Source: Novosphingobium kunmingense
GTDB lineage: Bacteria; Pseudomonadota; Alphaproteobacteria; Sphingomonadales; Sphingomonadaceae
Length of the DNA: 64,000 nt
NCBI RefSeq assembly: GCF_002813245.1
Contig: NZ_PHUF01000002.1
Span: 434,001 to 498,000 of the forward strand
Direction of reading: 5' to 3'
The notes beneath the pieces are model-generated. The model saw nothing but the letters and a program-made list of their open reading frames with translations. It did not search any database and was not told where the DNA came from. Below are positions 22,434-30,836 of the stretch, one piece after another (position 1 is the stretch's first letter; each line of letters begins with the position of its first letter). Both the position numbers and the translations under genes were made by a program.

Positions 22434-25400
22434 TCGATCAGCCGCGCTCGCCAGCCCGGCATGTATTGACGCAGGATCATCGCAGATCCGCCGTCCATCA
22501 GCGCGTCCACCGCGTCCAGTTCGGCCGCAACCCGTTCACGGGCCGGAGCGCCGTGACGCTCGTCGAGAATGACAGCGAGTGCGGCATGAGCTCCGGCCTT
22601 GAACTGGTTGGTGCCCGAGACCGAGCAGCTCGCAATAGCCTGCCGGGCCAGGGCTTCGGCCTCGTCGAGCCGCCGCGCCACCACTAGGCACCAGGCAAGC
22701 TGCGCCTGAGCCGCGCCGGTCCACTGCATTTCGGTCCGCTGGGTCATGGCAACGGCCTGCTGTGCTGCGCGGACAGCGGCCTCTCCGTCGCCGGCCATCC
22801 GGTGCGCAATTGCGTGCGAGAAACTGTCATAGAGTACCAGAAGCTGCGACCCCAGCGTTTCGGCGATTTCACGCAGCCGCCGGGCATAGTCGCGCGCCGC
22901 CGCCCCGTCGCCGCGCCATTCGGCACACTGGGTCATGCCGTACAGTGCCCACCCGGTCAGTTCGGGCGTGCCTTCCTGTTCCGCAAGGTCGATGGCGGAC
23001 TGGAATTTCGTCATCGATTCCTCGAGCATTCCCGCCCAGCTCAGGAATATCCCGCTCATGAAGAGGAAGAAGGCGTGGGGATCGATTCCACTTTGCCAGT
23101 ATTCGCGGGGCAGGGGATCAGGCCACAATTCAAGTGCCCGCCTGCATTCGGCAAGGCCGCGTTCGTCCTGTCCGGTGTGGCTCAGGGAATCGAGGAACAG
23201 CACCATGGCCAACGCGCGCAAATCTTCCATTCCCGGACGGAATGCCGCCTCAAGGTTGCGTTCGGCCAGCGCCGCATAGCCGGTGGCATCGCCCGCCGCG
23301 CAGAGATTGCGCGAGTGGCACAGTGCCAGCACCAGCCGCATCTGGTCCTGGCCGATTGCGGCTGCCAAGGCATCGCCTTCGGCCAGCACCGCATCGGCCT
23401 TGGCAATGTCGGGCTTGCCGGCGCGGTAGTTGAAATTGAGCAGGTTGATGTAGGCATCGAACGCCATGGCGAAGTCTTCGGGCGTCTCGAGCCTGCCGCG
23501 AGAAAGCTCGCGCACCTTCTCCCAGTGGCGTAGCGAAGCCTGGAAGTCGGTGCGCACCACGCGCAGCGCGGCATCTCGATGGCGGCGCGCGGCGTTCATC
23601 GCTTCGCCGGCCTCCTCCCAGTGCATGGCAAGGGTGGCGGCGTTTTCCTCGATCAGGTGCGGCTCCTGCCGCTCCAGCGCTTGGGCAACACGGGCGTGCA
23701 TGTCGCGACGATCGTCCTTAACCAGGCTTTCGTGCGCCATTTCACGGGTCAGCGGATGCTTGAAGGCATAGATTGCGGCGGGAAAGGCTGCCTGTTCGAC
23801 AATGAAGGCGTTGCGGCGAAGCTGGCCCAGCACATCGGCCATTTCGGCACCGGTAAGTGCAGCCACTTCAGCGACCAGCGGCTCGGGAAAGGCCATGCCG
23901 ATCGTCGCTGCGATCTGCAGCACACGCCGCACCGCCGGTGGCAGCCGGTCGATGCGGGCGGCGATGACAGCCTTGACCGTCGGTGGAACCTCAAGCCCGG
24001 TATAGCTTGCGGAAAGACGGTGCTTGCCGCGCTCACCTTCGATCTTGCCGGTTTCGACAAGGGTGTGGACGATCTCTTCGACGAAATAGGGGTTGCCCTT
24101 CGACAAGTCGGCGATGGGCGCGGCGAGAACACCGAGGCTGGGATCGTCGCCCAGAAGATCGTCGAGCAGCCCGCCGATTTCCGCATCGCCAAGCGGGGCG
24201 AGGGACACCTGCCGGCAATTGCTGTTCTGCATCCAGTCGACCCGGAACTCTGGCCGGTAATTCAGCAGCATCAGGTTCTGGACGCCGTCACGCGCCTCGA
24301 CCAGTTGCTCGAGCACGCTGGCGCTGGCTTCGTCGATCCAGTGCAGGTCCTCGACGATGATCACCGTCGGGCGGTCCAGGCTGTCGAGCCGGATAAGGTG
24401 GCGCAGCATGCCGACGAGCTGGCGTTGCCGTGCCTCGGGGTCGAGGCTGACAGGCGGCGCGTTCGGGACCGGATAGCCGATGAGGTCGCTGATCAGCGCG
24501 GCCGATTGCGTGAGGCCGGTATCGATCGCCACCAGGCGTCGTTCGATCTTGGCGCGGGCGTTGGCCGGCTCATCCTTGGCGACGATGCCGAAGAAACTGC
24601 GCGCCAGGTCCATGATCGCCAGCAGCGGGGCCTGCTGGCCCGACTGATCGGCACTGCCGGTGTAGACGGGAATGGCGTGGCTGCGACAAAGTTCAGCGAA
24701 TTCGAAACACAGGCGGCTCTTGCCGGTACCCGCTTCGGCCATGATGCCGATGACCTGCCCGGTGCCCCCGGCCGACATTTCGAGGCCCTGCATCAGCAGT
24801 TCGAATTCCTCGCCGCGTCCGACGAAGCGTGTAAGACCCCGCGCGCGCGAGAGTTCGAAGCGGGTGTGGGTTTCGGCCTCGCCCGCCACTCGAAAAGCGC
24901 GGGGGCTGATCTGTTCGAGCCGGAGATAGCCGCCCGCCACCTTGGCCACGGCGCTTCCGATCACGACCGATCCGGGCGCTGCCAGCATCTGCAGTTGCGC
25001 CGCGCTGTCGAGCGCCAGGCCCGCCGGGGCCGACGCACCGGCACTTGCAATCACCGGCCCGCTGTCGAGCCCGCAGCGGACCCTGGCAGACAGGCCCTGC
25101 GGCAAGTCGACCTCACCGGACTGTTCGATCAATGCCAGGGCGGTCTGCACCGCGTGCAGCGCGTCGCGCTCGTTCTGCTGATCGAGCCCGAACAGCAGCG
25201 TGGCCCCACTGCTGCCGGAAATGACGTGCGGTTCATAGGGCGCGGCCAATGACGACGCCTTGGCTTGAAGGTCGCGCACTGCCTTGTCCCAATCCTCGGG
25301 ATCGAGGTCATAGACATCCCCCTCGAGGGCGAGTGCCGCGTTAAGGACGGTCACCTGTCGACGTTCCGACGCACTGCGCAGGGGCGCTATCGCTACCGGA

Positions 25401-25816
25401 GCCGCAGAAGCCGGCGTGCCGCGCCGCTGCGTCAGGTGACGGCGAATGTCTTCCACCAGATCGCGCCAGACACGGTCGCGGCGGTCACCCCGCCAGCCGA
25501 TCAGATTGGCGCTTTGCGTCAGTTCGAACATGACCGGGCGCAGACAGTCCTCGATCATCAGGGGGATGAGCGTGCCGTTGCGCAGGGCGACCGCCGCTTC
25601 CGAGCGGACCCACCGTGAACTGACCGAGCGCGGCGACCACAGCACCACCACGGCCTCGGCCTCGTTCAGCGATTGCTCGGTGATCGCGTCCCAGTTGTCG
25701 CCGGTGCGCAGCGTGGCGTCCCACCAGACGTCGAAGCCTTCGGACGCCAACCCTTCCGCAAACAGGCGGGCGTGCGCCTGGTCCTGGCGGTTGTAGGAAA
25801 TGAAGACTTCCGGCAC
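22427..25816 (-). CDS. TIR / cyclase-like / AAA ATPase / TPR signalling protein
   Basis: A multi-domain protein of 1129 residues from a GTG at 25816 with an AGGGAG ribosome site. Residues 3-130 are a TIR-like domain (VFISYNRQD; possible NADase Glu73 in WVRSEAAVAL). About 150-320 resemble a class III nucleotide cyclase that has lost its metal motifs. About 330-650 form an ATPase with Walker A AEAGTGKS (360-367) and Walker B VIIVEDLHWID. The rest is TPR-like helix. This is a STAND-type sensor layout. TIR domains may act as NADases in defence or as scaffolds. It faces a redox island divergently. Confidence 0.8.
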   Translation of the reverse strand: MPEVFISYNRQDQAHARLFAEGLASEGFDVWWDATLRTGDNWDAITEQSLNEAEAVVVLWSPRSVSSRWVRSEAAVALRNGTLIPLMIEDCLRPVMFELTQSANLIGWRGDRRDRVWRDLVEDIRRHLTQRRGTPASAAPVAIAPLRSASERRQVTVLNAALALEGDVYDLDPEDWDKAVRDLQAKASSLAAPYEPHVISGSSGATLLFGLDQQNERDALHAVQTALALIEQSGEVDLPQGLSARVRCGLDSGPVIASAGASAPAGLALDSAAQLQMLAAPGSVVIGSAVAKVAGGYLRLEQISPRAFRVAGEAETHTRFELSRARGLTRFVGRGEEFELLMQGLEMSAGGTGQVIGIMAEAGTGKSRLCFEFAELCRSHAIPVYTGSADQSGQQAPLLAIMDLARSFFGIVAKDEPANARAKIERRLVAIDTGLTQSAALISDLIGYPVPNAPPVSLDPEARQRQLVGMLRHLIRLDSLDRPTVIIVEDLHWIDEASASVLEQLVEARDGVQNLMLLNYRPEFRVDWMQNSNCRQVSLAPLGDAEIGGLLDDLLGDDPSLGVLAAPIADLSKGNPYFVEEIVHTLVETGKIEGERGKHRLSASYTGLEVPPTVKAVIAARIDRLPPAVRRVLQIAATIGMAFPEPLVAEVAALTGAEMADVLGQLRRNAFIVEQAAFPAAIYAFKHPLTREMAHESLVKDDRRDMHARVAQALERQEPHLIEENAATLAMHWEEAGEAMNAARRHRDAALRVVRTDFQASLRHWEKVRELSRGRLETPEDFAMAFDAYINLLNFNYRAGKPDIAKADAVLAEGDALAAAIGQDQMRLVLALCHSRNLCAAGDATGYAALAERNLEAAFRPGMEDLRALAMVLFLDSLSHTGQDERGLAECRRALELWPDPLPREYWQSGIDPHAFFLFMSGIFLSWAGMLEESMTKFQSAIDLAEQEGTPELTGWALYGMTQCAEWRGDGAAARDYARRLREIAETLGSQLLVLYDSFSHAIAHRMAGDGEAAVRAAQQAVAMTQRTEMQWTGAAQAQLAWCLVVARRLDEAEALARQAIASCSVSGTNQFKAGAHAALAVILDERHGAPARERVAAELDAVDALMDGGSAMILRQYMPGWRARLIDQ

Positions 25817-25966
25817 GCCCCGCGATCTCCCTATTCGCCCGATACTTGCATTGCCGCGCAATCTGCGCAAACCTTTGTTCCGGGATTTTGCGGATCGGGT
25901 CGCACAGTACCGCCGACAGGAAACCCATGCAGCGGGATCTGGCCGGGGCGGAGCGGGGGGCAGGGC

Positions 25967-27640
25967 GTGGCGACCAGGACCATTGCGATCTTCGGCGGCG
26001 GCGTTGCGGGACTGAGCGCCGCGCACGAATTGGCCGAACGCAGCGGGCATGGCGTCGATTTTTCCATCCATGTCTATGAAAAGCGGTCACATCAACTGGG
26101 CGGCAAGGCTCGCTCGATTGCGGTACCCCACTCAGCCCGGGATGGACGCGATCCACTGCCGGGCGAACACGGCTTTCGCTTCTTTCCGGGCTTCTACCGC
26201 CACCTGCCCGACACCATGACCCGCATCCCGAGCGAGGGAACCACGGTGTCAGACTGTCTCGTCGTGGCCGATCGGATGGAAATCGCTCGGACCGGTGCCG
26301 AACCGATCGTGATTTCGGCGAGGTTTCCCCATTCACTCGACGACCTTCGCATCGATTTCGAGGCCCTGTTCGCCGACTCGGGCCTGCACCTTGGCGAGGC
26401 GCGGTTCTTCGCCGAACGGCTTTGGCAGGTCCTTACATCGTGTCAGGACCGGCGCCTCGCCGAATACGAGAAGATCACGTGGTGGGATTTCCTTGGCGCC
26501 GGGCAACGGTCGAAAGCGTACCAGAACCTGCTGGTCAGCGGCTTGTCGCGGTCCTTGCTGGCCAACGATCCCATGTACGCCAGCGTGCGCACCGTCGGCG
26601 ATACCAACATCCAGCTGATCCTCGGCATGGTTTCACCCGCGCGGCCCACCGACCGGCTGCTCAACGGCCCGACAAGCAAGGTGTGGATCGAGCCGTGGCG
26701 CCGGCATCTGGAAGGGCTGGGCGTCCAGTTCCATCTCGATACCGCCGCGCTGTCGTTCGGGATCGAGAACGGCGCCTGCACCGGGGTGGAGGTCATAGAG
26801 GGCGTCACCCACCAGACGGTTGTGGCCGATGCCTATGTCTTCGCCCTGCCGGTCGAACGGATGGCAAAAGTCCTCAAGCAAAGCGAAGCGCGCCCCGATG
26901 CGCCGCTCAAGGCCGACGCCATTCTCAACGGCGTAATGGAGGTGTGCGGCAACGTGCGCTGGATGAACGGTATCCAGTTCTTCCTGTATCGCGACGTGCC
27001 GATCACGCACGGCCACCTGCTGTTCGCCGACACGCCGTGGGCGCTGACCGGCATCTCCGAGGCGCAGTTCTGGTCGGACGAGCACCTGCCGGCCTGCGGC
27101 GATGGCACGGTTGGCGGCATCCTTTCATTGTGCATTTCGGACTGGGACGCGCCGGGTCCGCTCTATGGCAAGCCGGCGAAGCATTGCACCCGCCAGCAGA
27201 TCGCCGAAGAAGTCTGGGCCCAGGCCAAGGCCGCGATCAACGTCGGCGGCAAGGTATTGCTGGAAGACTCCAACGTCCACAGCCACTTCCTCGATCCCGA
27301 CCTTGCCAGCCATCCCGATGCCGAGGTCAGCCTGACCGATGCCGAGCCGCTGTTCGTCAATTTCATCGGCAGCTGGGCGCAGCGGCCCCCTGCCGTACTT
27401 CCGACACGCAACCTGATGCTGGCGTCGGACTATGTGCAGACCTATACCGATGTCGCCTGCATGGAGGCGGCCAACGAAGCCGCCCGCCGGGCGGTCAACG
27501 GCGTTCTGGCGCTGTTCGGTTCGACCGCCGATCCTTGCGAGCTGTGGCCGCTTCACGAACCGGCGCTGCTGGCGCCATTTCGCTGGCATGACCAGCGCCG
27601 CTTCGACCAGGGCCTGCCCTGGGATGGGCACATCCTGTGA
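25967..27640 (+). CDS. FAD-dependent desaturase/dehydroxylase-like oxidoreductase
   Basis: A 557-residue flavoprotein from a GTG at 25967; the frame extends upstream, but the FAD motif (IAIFGGGVAGLSAAHELAER) sits at the start as expected. It resembles phytoene desaturases and hydroxysqualene dehydroxylases, with KRSHQLGGKARSI, GEHGFRFFPGFYRHLPDTM and a C-terminal LASDYVQTYTDVACMEAANE. It probably acts on an isoprenoid or polyene substrate, which is an inference from family. First gene of a three-gene operon with the decarboxylase-like enzyme and another flavoenzyme; divergent from the TIR-ATPase. Confidence 0.78.
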   Translation: MATRTIAIFGGGVAGLSAAHELAERSGHGVDFSIHVYEKRSHQLGGKARSIAVPHSARDGRDPLPGEHGFRFFPGFYRHLPDTMTRIPSEGTTVSDCLVVADRMEIARTGAEPIVISARFPHSLDDLRIDFEALFADSGLHLGEARFFAERLWQVLTSCQDRRLAEYEKITWWDFLGAGQRSKAYQNLLVSGLSRSLLANDPMYASVRTVGDTNIQLILGMVSPARPTDRLLNGPTSKVWIEPWRRHLEGLGVQFHLDTAALSFGIENGACTGVEVIEGVTHQTVVADAYVFALPVERMAKVLKQSEARPDAPLKADAILNGVMEVCGNVRWMNGIQFFLYRDVPITHGHLLFADTPWALTGISEAQFWSDEHLPACGDGTVGGILSLCISDWDAPGPLYGKPAKHCTRQQIAEEVWAQAKAAINVGGKVLLEDSNVHSHFLDPDLASHPDAEVSLTDAEPLFVNFIGSWAQRPPAVLPTRNLMLASDYVQTYTDVACMEAANEAARRAVNGVLALFGSTADPCELWPLHEPALLAPFRWHDQRRFDQGLPWDGHIL

Positions 27641-27651
27641 AAGGCCCTGCG

Positions 27652-28629
27652 ATGAGCGATCTTCCATCTTACGTGACCCGCCCCGGCGAGGCGGTCCACC
27701 TGCAGCCGTTCCAGTGCGCCAACACCCAGATGTACGGTTTCTACCTGCGCGGCGACAAGGCGGCGATCCAGCAGCGGCTGGTCGACCCCGTGCTCAACAC
27801 GCCGACCGACGGGGGCATCACGTTCCGGGCCATCTCGGACCTTGTCCTGTTGAGTTTCGCCATGGCCAACCGCTGCACTTCGACGCTCGCCCCCGACAGC
27901 CGGTTCGGTTGGGTCCCCGAAGGATCGTGGACGCTGTGGGTGCCGGTTGTCACGGTCAAACGCGAACTGGGAATTGAAGTCGCCCAGAGCCTCTATTTCT
28001 ATCCCGCCTATATCACGGTCGACAACAGCTGGTCGGTCGCTGCGGGGCGCGAGATCTATGGCTTTCCCAAAGGCTACGGCCCCGTCGAACTTCCTTTGCA
28101 GGGCCAGCACGGCCTGCGCTTTGCCGCCTCGACCCTGGTGATGGAGCGCTATGGCCCCGATAGCGAGGGTCAGGTTCGTCCCGTGATCGAGGTGACGCAG
28201 ACCGAAGCAGGCACTGCCGCCGGGGCAGTCTGGCAGGACATCGAGGACGCGGTCGGAGCCATCGCCCACCTCCTGACCGGATCGGGTGCGCACCTGACGC
28301 TGCCCGGTCTCAACTTTGCGCACGACCTGGCGCGCCTGGCACGCGAGGAAGAGGTGCCGGGTGTGTTCCTCAAGCAGTTCCGCGACGTCGCGGACGGAAG
28401 CAGGGCCTGCTACCAGGCCATCGTCGCGGCCGGCTCTTTCGTCGACCGGTTCAATGGCGGGGGGCTGCTGACCGGCACTTTCGAGGCCACCATCGCCGAT
28501 TTCGACAGCCATCCCATCGCACGCGACCTCGGCCTCGCGCCCGGTGCGCAGCGGCTGGAGTTTCCCTTCTGGGTCAATATGGACTTCACCATCGGGCAGG
28601 GCAGCGAACTGTGGACAGCGGGGCAGTGA
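27652..28629 (+). CDS. Acetoacetate decarboxylase-superfamily enzyme
   Basis: A 325-residue member of the acetoacetate-decarboxylase superfamily, with the active-site segment GREIYGFPKGYGP. Lys140 matches the Schiff-base lysine. The following position, a second Lys in true decarboxylases, is Gly, so the pKa-shifting partner is missing. Superfamily members of this kind have been shown to act as aldolase-dehydratases. Start at 27652 with AAAGG seven bases ahead; a GTG at 27637 overlapping the upstream stop is the alternative. The next gene starts in a GTGA overlap with its stop. Confidence 0.82.
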   Translation: MSDLPSYVTRPGEAVHLQPFQCANTQMYGFYLRGDKAAIQQRLVDPVLNTPTDGGITFRAISDLVLLSFAMANRCTSTLAPDSRFGWVPEGSWTLWVPVVTVKRELGIEVAQSLYFYPAYITVDNSWSVAAGREIYGFPKGYGPVELPLQGQHGLRFAASTLVMERYGPDSEGQVRPVIEVTQTEAGTAAGAVWQDIEDAVGAIAHLLTGSGAHLTLPGLNFAHDLARLAREEEVPGVFLKQFRDVADGSRACYQAIVAAGSFVDRFNGGGLLTGTFEATIADFDSHPIARDLGLAPGAQRLEFPFWVNMDFTIGQGSELWTAGQ

Positions 28630-30830
28630 CCGAGGCATCGCCACAGCGCCGGAAGAAGATCGCCGTGATTGGCGGCGGTGTGGGCGCAATGACTGCCGTT
28701 TTCGAGCTGACCGAACAGCCCGGTTGGCAGCAGCGGTACGAGATCACCGTCTACCAGCTTGGCTGGCGCCTCGGCGGCAAGGGGGCCAGCGGGCGAAACC
28801 AGGCGCGCAACGACCGCATCGAAGAGCACGGCCTGCACTTCTGGTTCGGTTACTACGAGAACGCCTTCAACCTGATCCAGCGCGTCTATGCCGCGCTCGA
28901 CCGGCATGCGGGTGCGCCGCTGGCCACCTGGCGGGACGCGTTCAAGCCGCACAGCCTGTTCATCCTGATGCAGTTCTACGAGGCGAAGTGGTCCGAATGG
29001 CACCTCTCGCCCCCGCAGATGCCCGGAGTCCCGGGGGACGGAGAGGTCCCGCCATTCTGGCACGCGGTCGATCGCCTGCTCGAACTGCTGCACATCCATG
29101 TCCAGACCACCATGCCCGGAGACATGCACGACGCCCTTCACGAACATCACGGGCTCAAGGCCTGGGCGATCTGGGCGCTGGAAAAGCTGGGGGTCGAGCT
29201 GGTCCGCGGCGTCGAGGCGATCGACTTCCGCGCCGCGCGAGAGGCGGTGCAGCGCGTCGCCGCCAACCCGCAAGACGATGGCGCGCATGCGCTGCTGCAC
29301 GACGCGGTGGCCGCGCTCGAACATTTCGTTGCGCGGATTGCCGAGACGGTACACGCCCGCTTTGCCGCGATGATCGAACGCGACGTCGAGGCGATCCCGA
29401 TCCTTCGACGCGCGCTATCGCTGCTCGAACTCGGCTTCTACATGTTCAAGGGCATCGTCGTCGACGATGTGGCTCGCAAGGGGTTCGACCAGCTCGACGG
29501 CATGGACCTGCGCGAATGGCTGAGCAGCCACGGCGCCGGGTCGGCGGCGCTCGATTCCGATGCGCTGCGCGTTGCCTACGAAAGCATCTTTGCCTTCAGC
29601 CGCGGCTCTTACCAGCTGCCCGACCTGGCTGCCGGCACGGGACTGCGCGGGTTGCTGCGTCTTAGCGGGACCTACAAGGAGGCCTTTGCCTACAAGATGC
29701 AGGCCGGCATGGGCGACACGATCTTCGGCCCGTTTTACGACGTTCTTGCGGCCCGCGGAGTGGACTTCCAGTTTTTCAGCGCCTTGCGCGAAATAGTGCC
29801 TTCAGCCGACGGCACCCGTATCGAGCAGCTGGTGATCGGCCGCCAGGCGCTGGTCAAGAAGGGTGAGGCCTACGATCCGCTTTACGAGGTGAAAGGCCTG
29901 CGCTGCTGGCCCAGCGCACCCTTCTTCGACAAGCTCGAACAGGGCGACGAGATCGCCAAGCTCAAGCCCGGCCTGGAATCGCATTGGTGCCAGTGGCCCG
30001 ACCGGCGGACCGACCGGCTGCTCTGCGGCGAGCACTTCGACACGGTGATCCTCGGCACTTCGATCGGTCCGATCCCGACCTTCGGCAAGGCGCTGATGGA
30101 TCAGAAGCCGCCGATCAGGGCCATGGTCGATCAGGTCGAGGCGATCGGTACCCAGGCCTTCCAGATGTGGACCCGGCCCGACGATGCGGCACTGCGCCGC
30201 GCCCACAACGGCGAAGAAGTCGAGAAGACCGGCGTGCAGCCGATCTACGGCGGCTTTGCCCAGCCGCACAACACCGTGGCCGACATGTCGCACCTGCTCG
30301 AGCGGGAGAACTGGCCGAGCGACGATCCTCCCGGGGCGATCTACTATTTCTGCGGCCCCCTGGCGCTGAAGCCCGAGCTTCCGCCCCGATCCGACACGTC
30401 CTATCCGCAGGACCAGGGCAGCGCCGCCGGGGTTCGCGCGGCGGAATGGATGCGTAGCAACCTGCAGTTCCTGCTTCCGGGGTCGATGTTCCCCGGCTAT
30501 CCGGCGAGCTTTCCCGTTACGCTCGATTTCAGCATGCTCTACAGCCGCAACTGGCAGCAGATCCCTGCCAGCGGCAATTTCGACGACCAGTTCTGGCGTG
30601 CCAACGTCGATCCGTCGGAGCTCTATGTCCTGTCCTGCCGCAAGACCACGCAATACAGGCTCCATTCGGGGGATACGGGCTATATCAACCTTGTGTTCGC
30701 CGGCGACTGGACGCGTACCGGCCTCAATTACGGCTGCGTCGAGGCGGCGGTCATGTCGGGCATGGAAGCATCGCGCGCGATCTGCGGCGCGCCCAAGATC
30801 ATCTTTGGCGAAAATTACCCGCTGCCGTAA
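28626..30830 (+). CDS. Large FAD/NAD(P)-binding oxidoreductase
   Basis: A 734-residue flavoprotein starting at the GTG at 28626, which overlaps the upstream stop in GTGA. It has an N-terminal dinucleotide fold (IAVIGGGVGAMTAVFELTE, then LGWRLGGKGASGRN and EHGLHFWFGYYENAF). A long insertion of helical sequence spans about residues 90-270. The C-terminal FAD region is LVFAGDWTRTGLNYGCVEAAVMSGMEASRA. It belongs to the amine-oxidase/desaturase-like group but is longer than usual. Together with the two upstream genes it suggests a small pathway on a hydrophobic substrate. The product is unknown. Confidence 0.75.
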   Translation: MTEASPQRRKKIAVIGGGVGAMTAVFELTEQPGWQQRYEITVYQLGWRLGGKGASGRNQARNDRIEEHGLHFWFGYYENAFNLIQRVYAALDRHAGAPLATWRDAFKPHSLFILMQFYEAKWSEWHLSPPQMPGVPGDGEVPPFWHAVDRLLELLHIHVQTTMPGDMHDALHEHHGLKAWAIWALEKLGVELVRGVEAIDFRAAREAVQRVAANPQDDGAHALLHDAVAALEHFVARIAETVHARFAAMIERDVEAIPILRRALSLLELGFYMFKGIVVDDVARKGFDQLDGMDLREWLSSHGAGSAALDSDALRVAYESIFAFSRGSYQLPDLAAGTGLRGLLRLSGTYKEAFAYKMQAGMGDTIFGPFYDVLAARGVDFQFFSALREIVPSADGTRIEQLVIGRQALVKKGEAYDPLYEVKGLRCWPSAPFFDKLEQGDEIAKLKPGLESHWCQWPDRRTDRLLCGEHFDTVILGTSIGPIPTFGKALMDQKPPIRAMVDQVEAIGTQAFQMWTRPDDAALRRAHNGEEVEKTGVQPIYGGFAQPHNTVADMSHLLERENWPSDDPPGAIYYFCGPLALKPELPPRSDTSYPQDQGSAAGVRAAEWMRSNLQFLLPGSMFPGYPASFPVTLDFSMLYSRNWQQIPASGNFDDQFWRANVDPSELYVLSCRKTTQYRLHSGDTGYINLVFAGDWTRTGLNYGCVEAAVMSGMEASRAICGAPKIIFGENYPLP

Positions 30831-30836
30831 CCCTGC

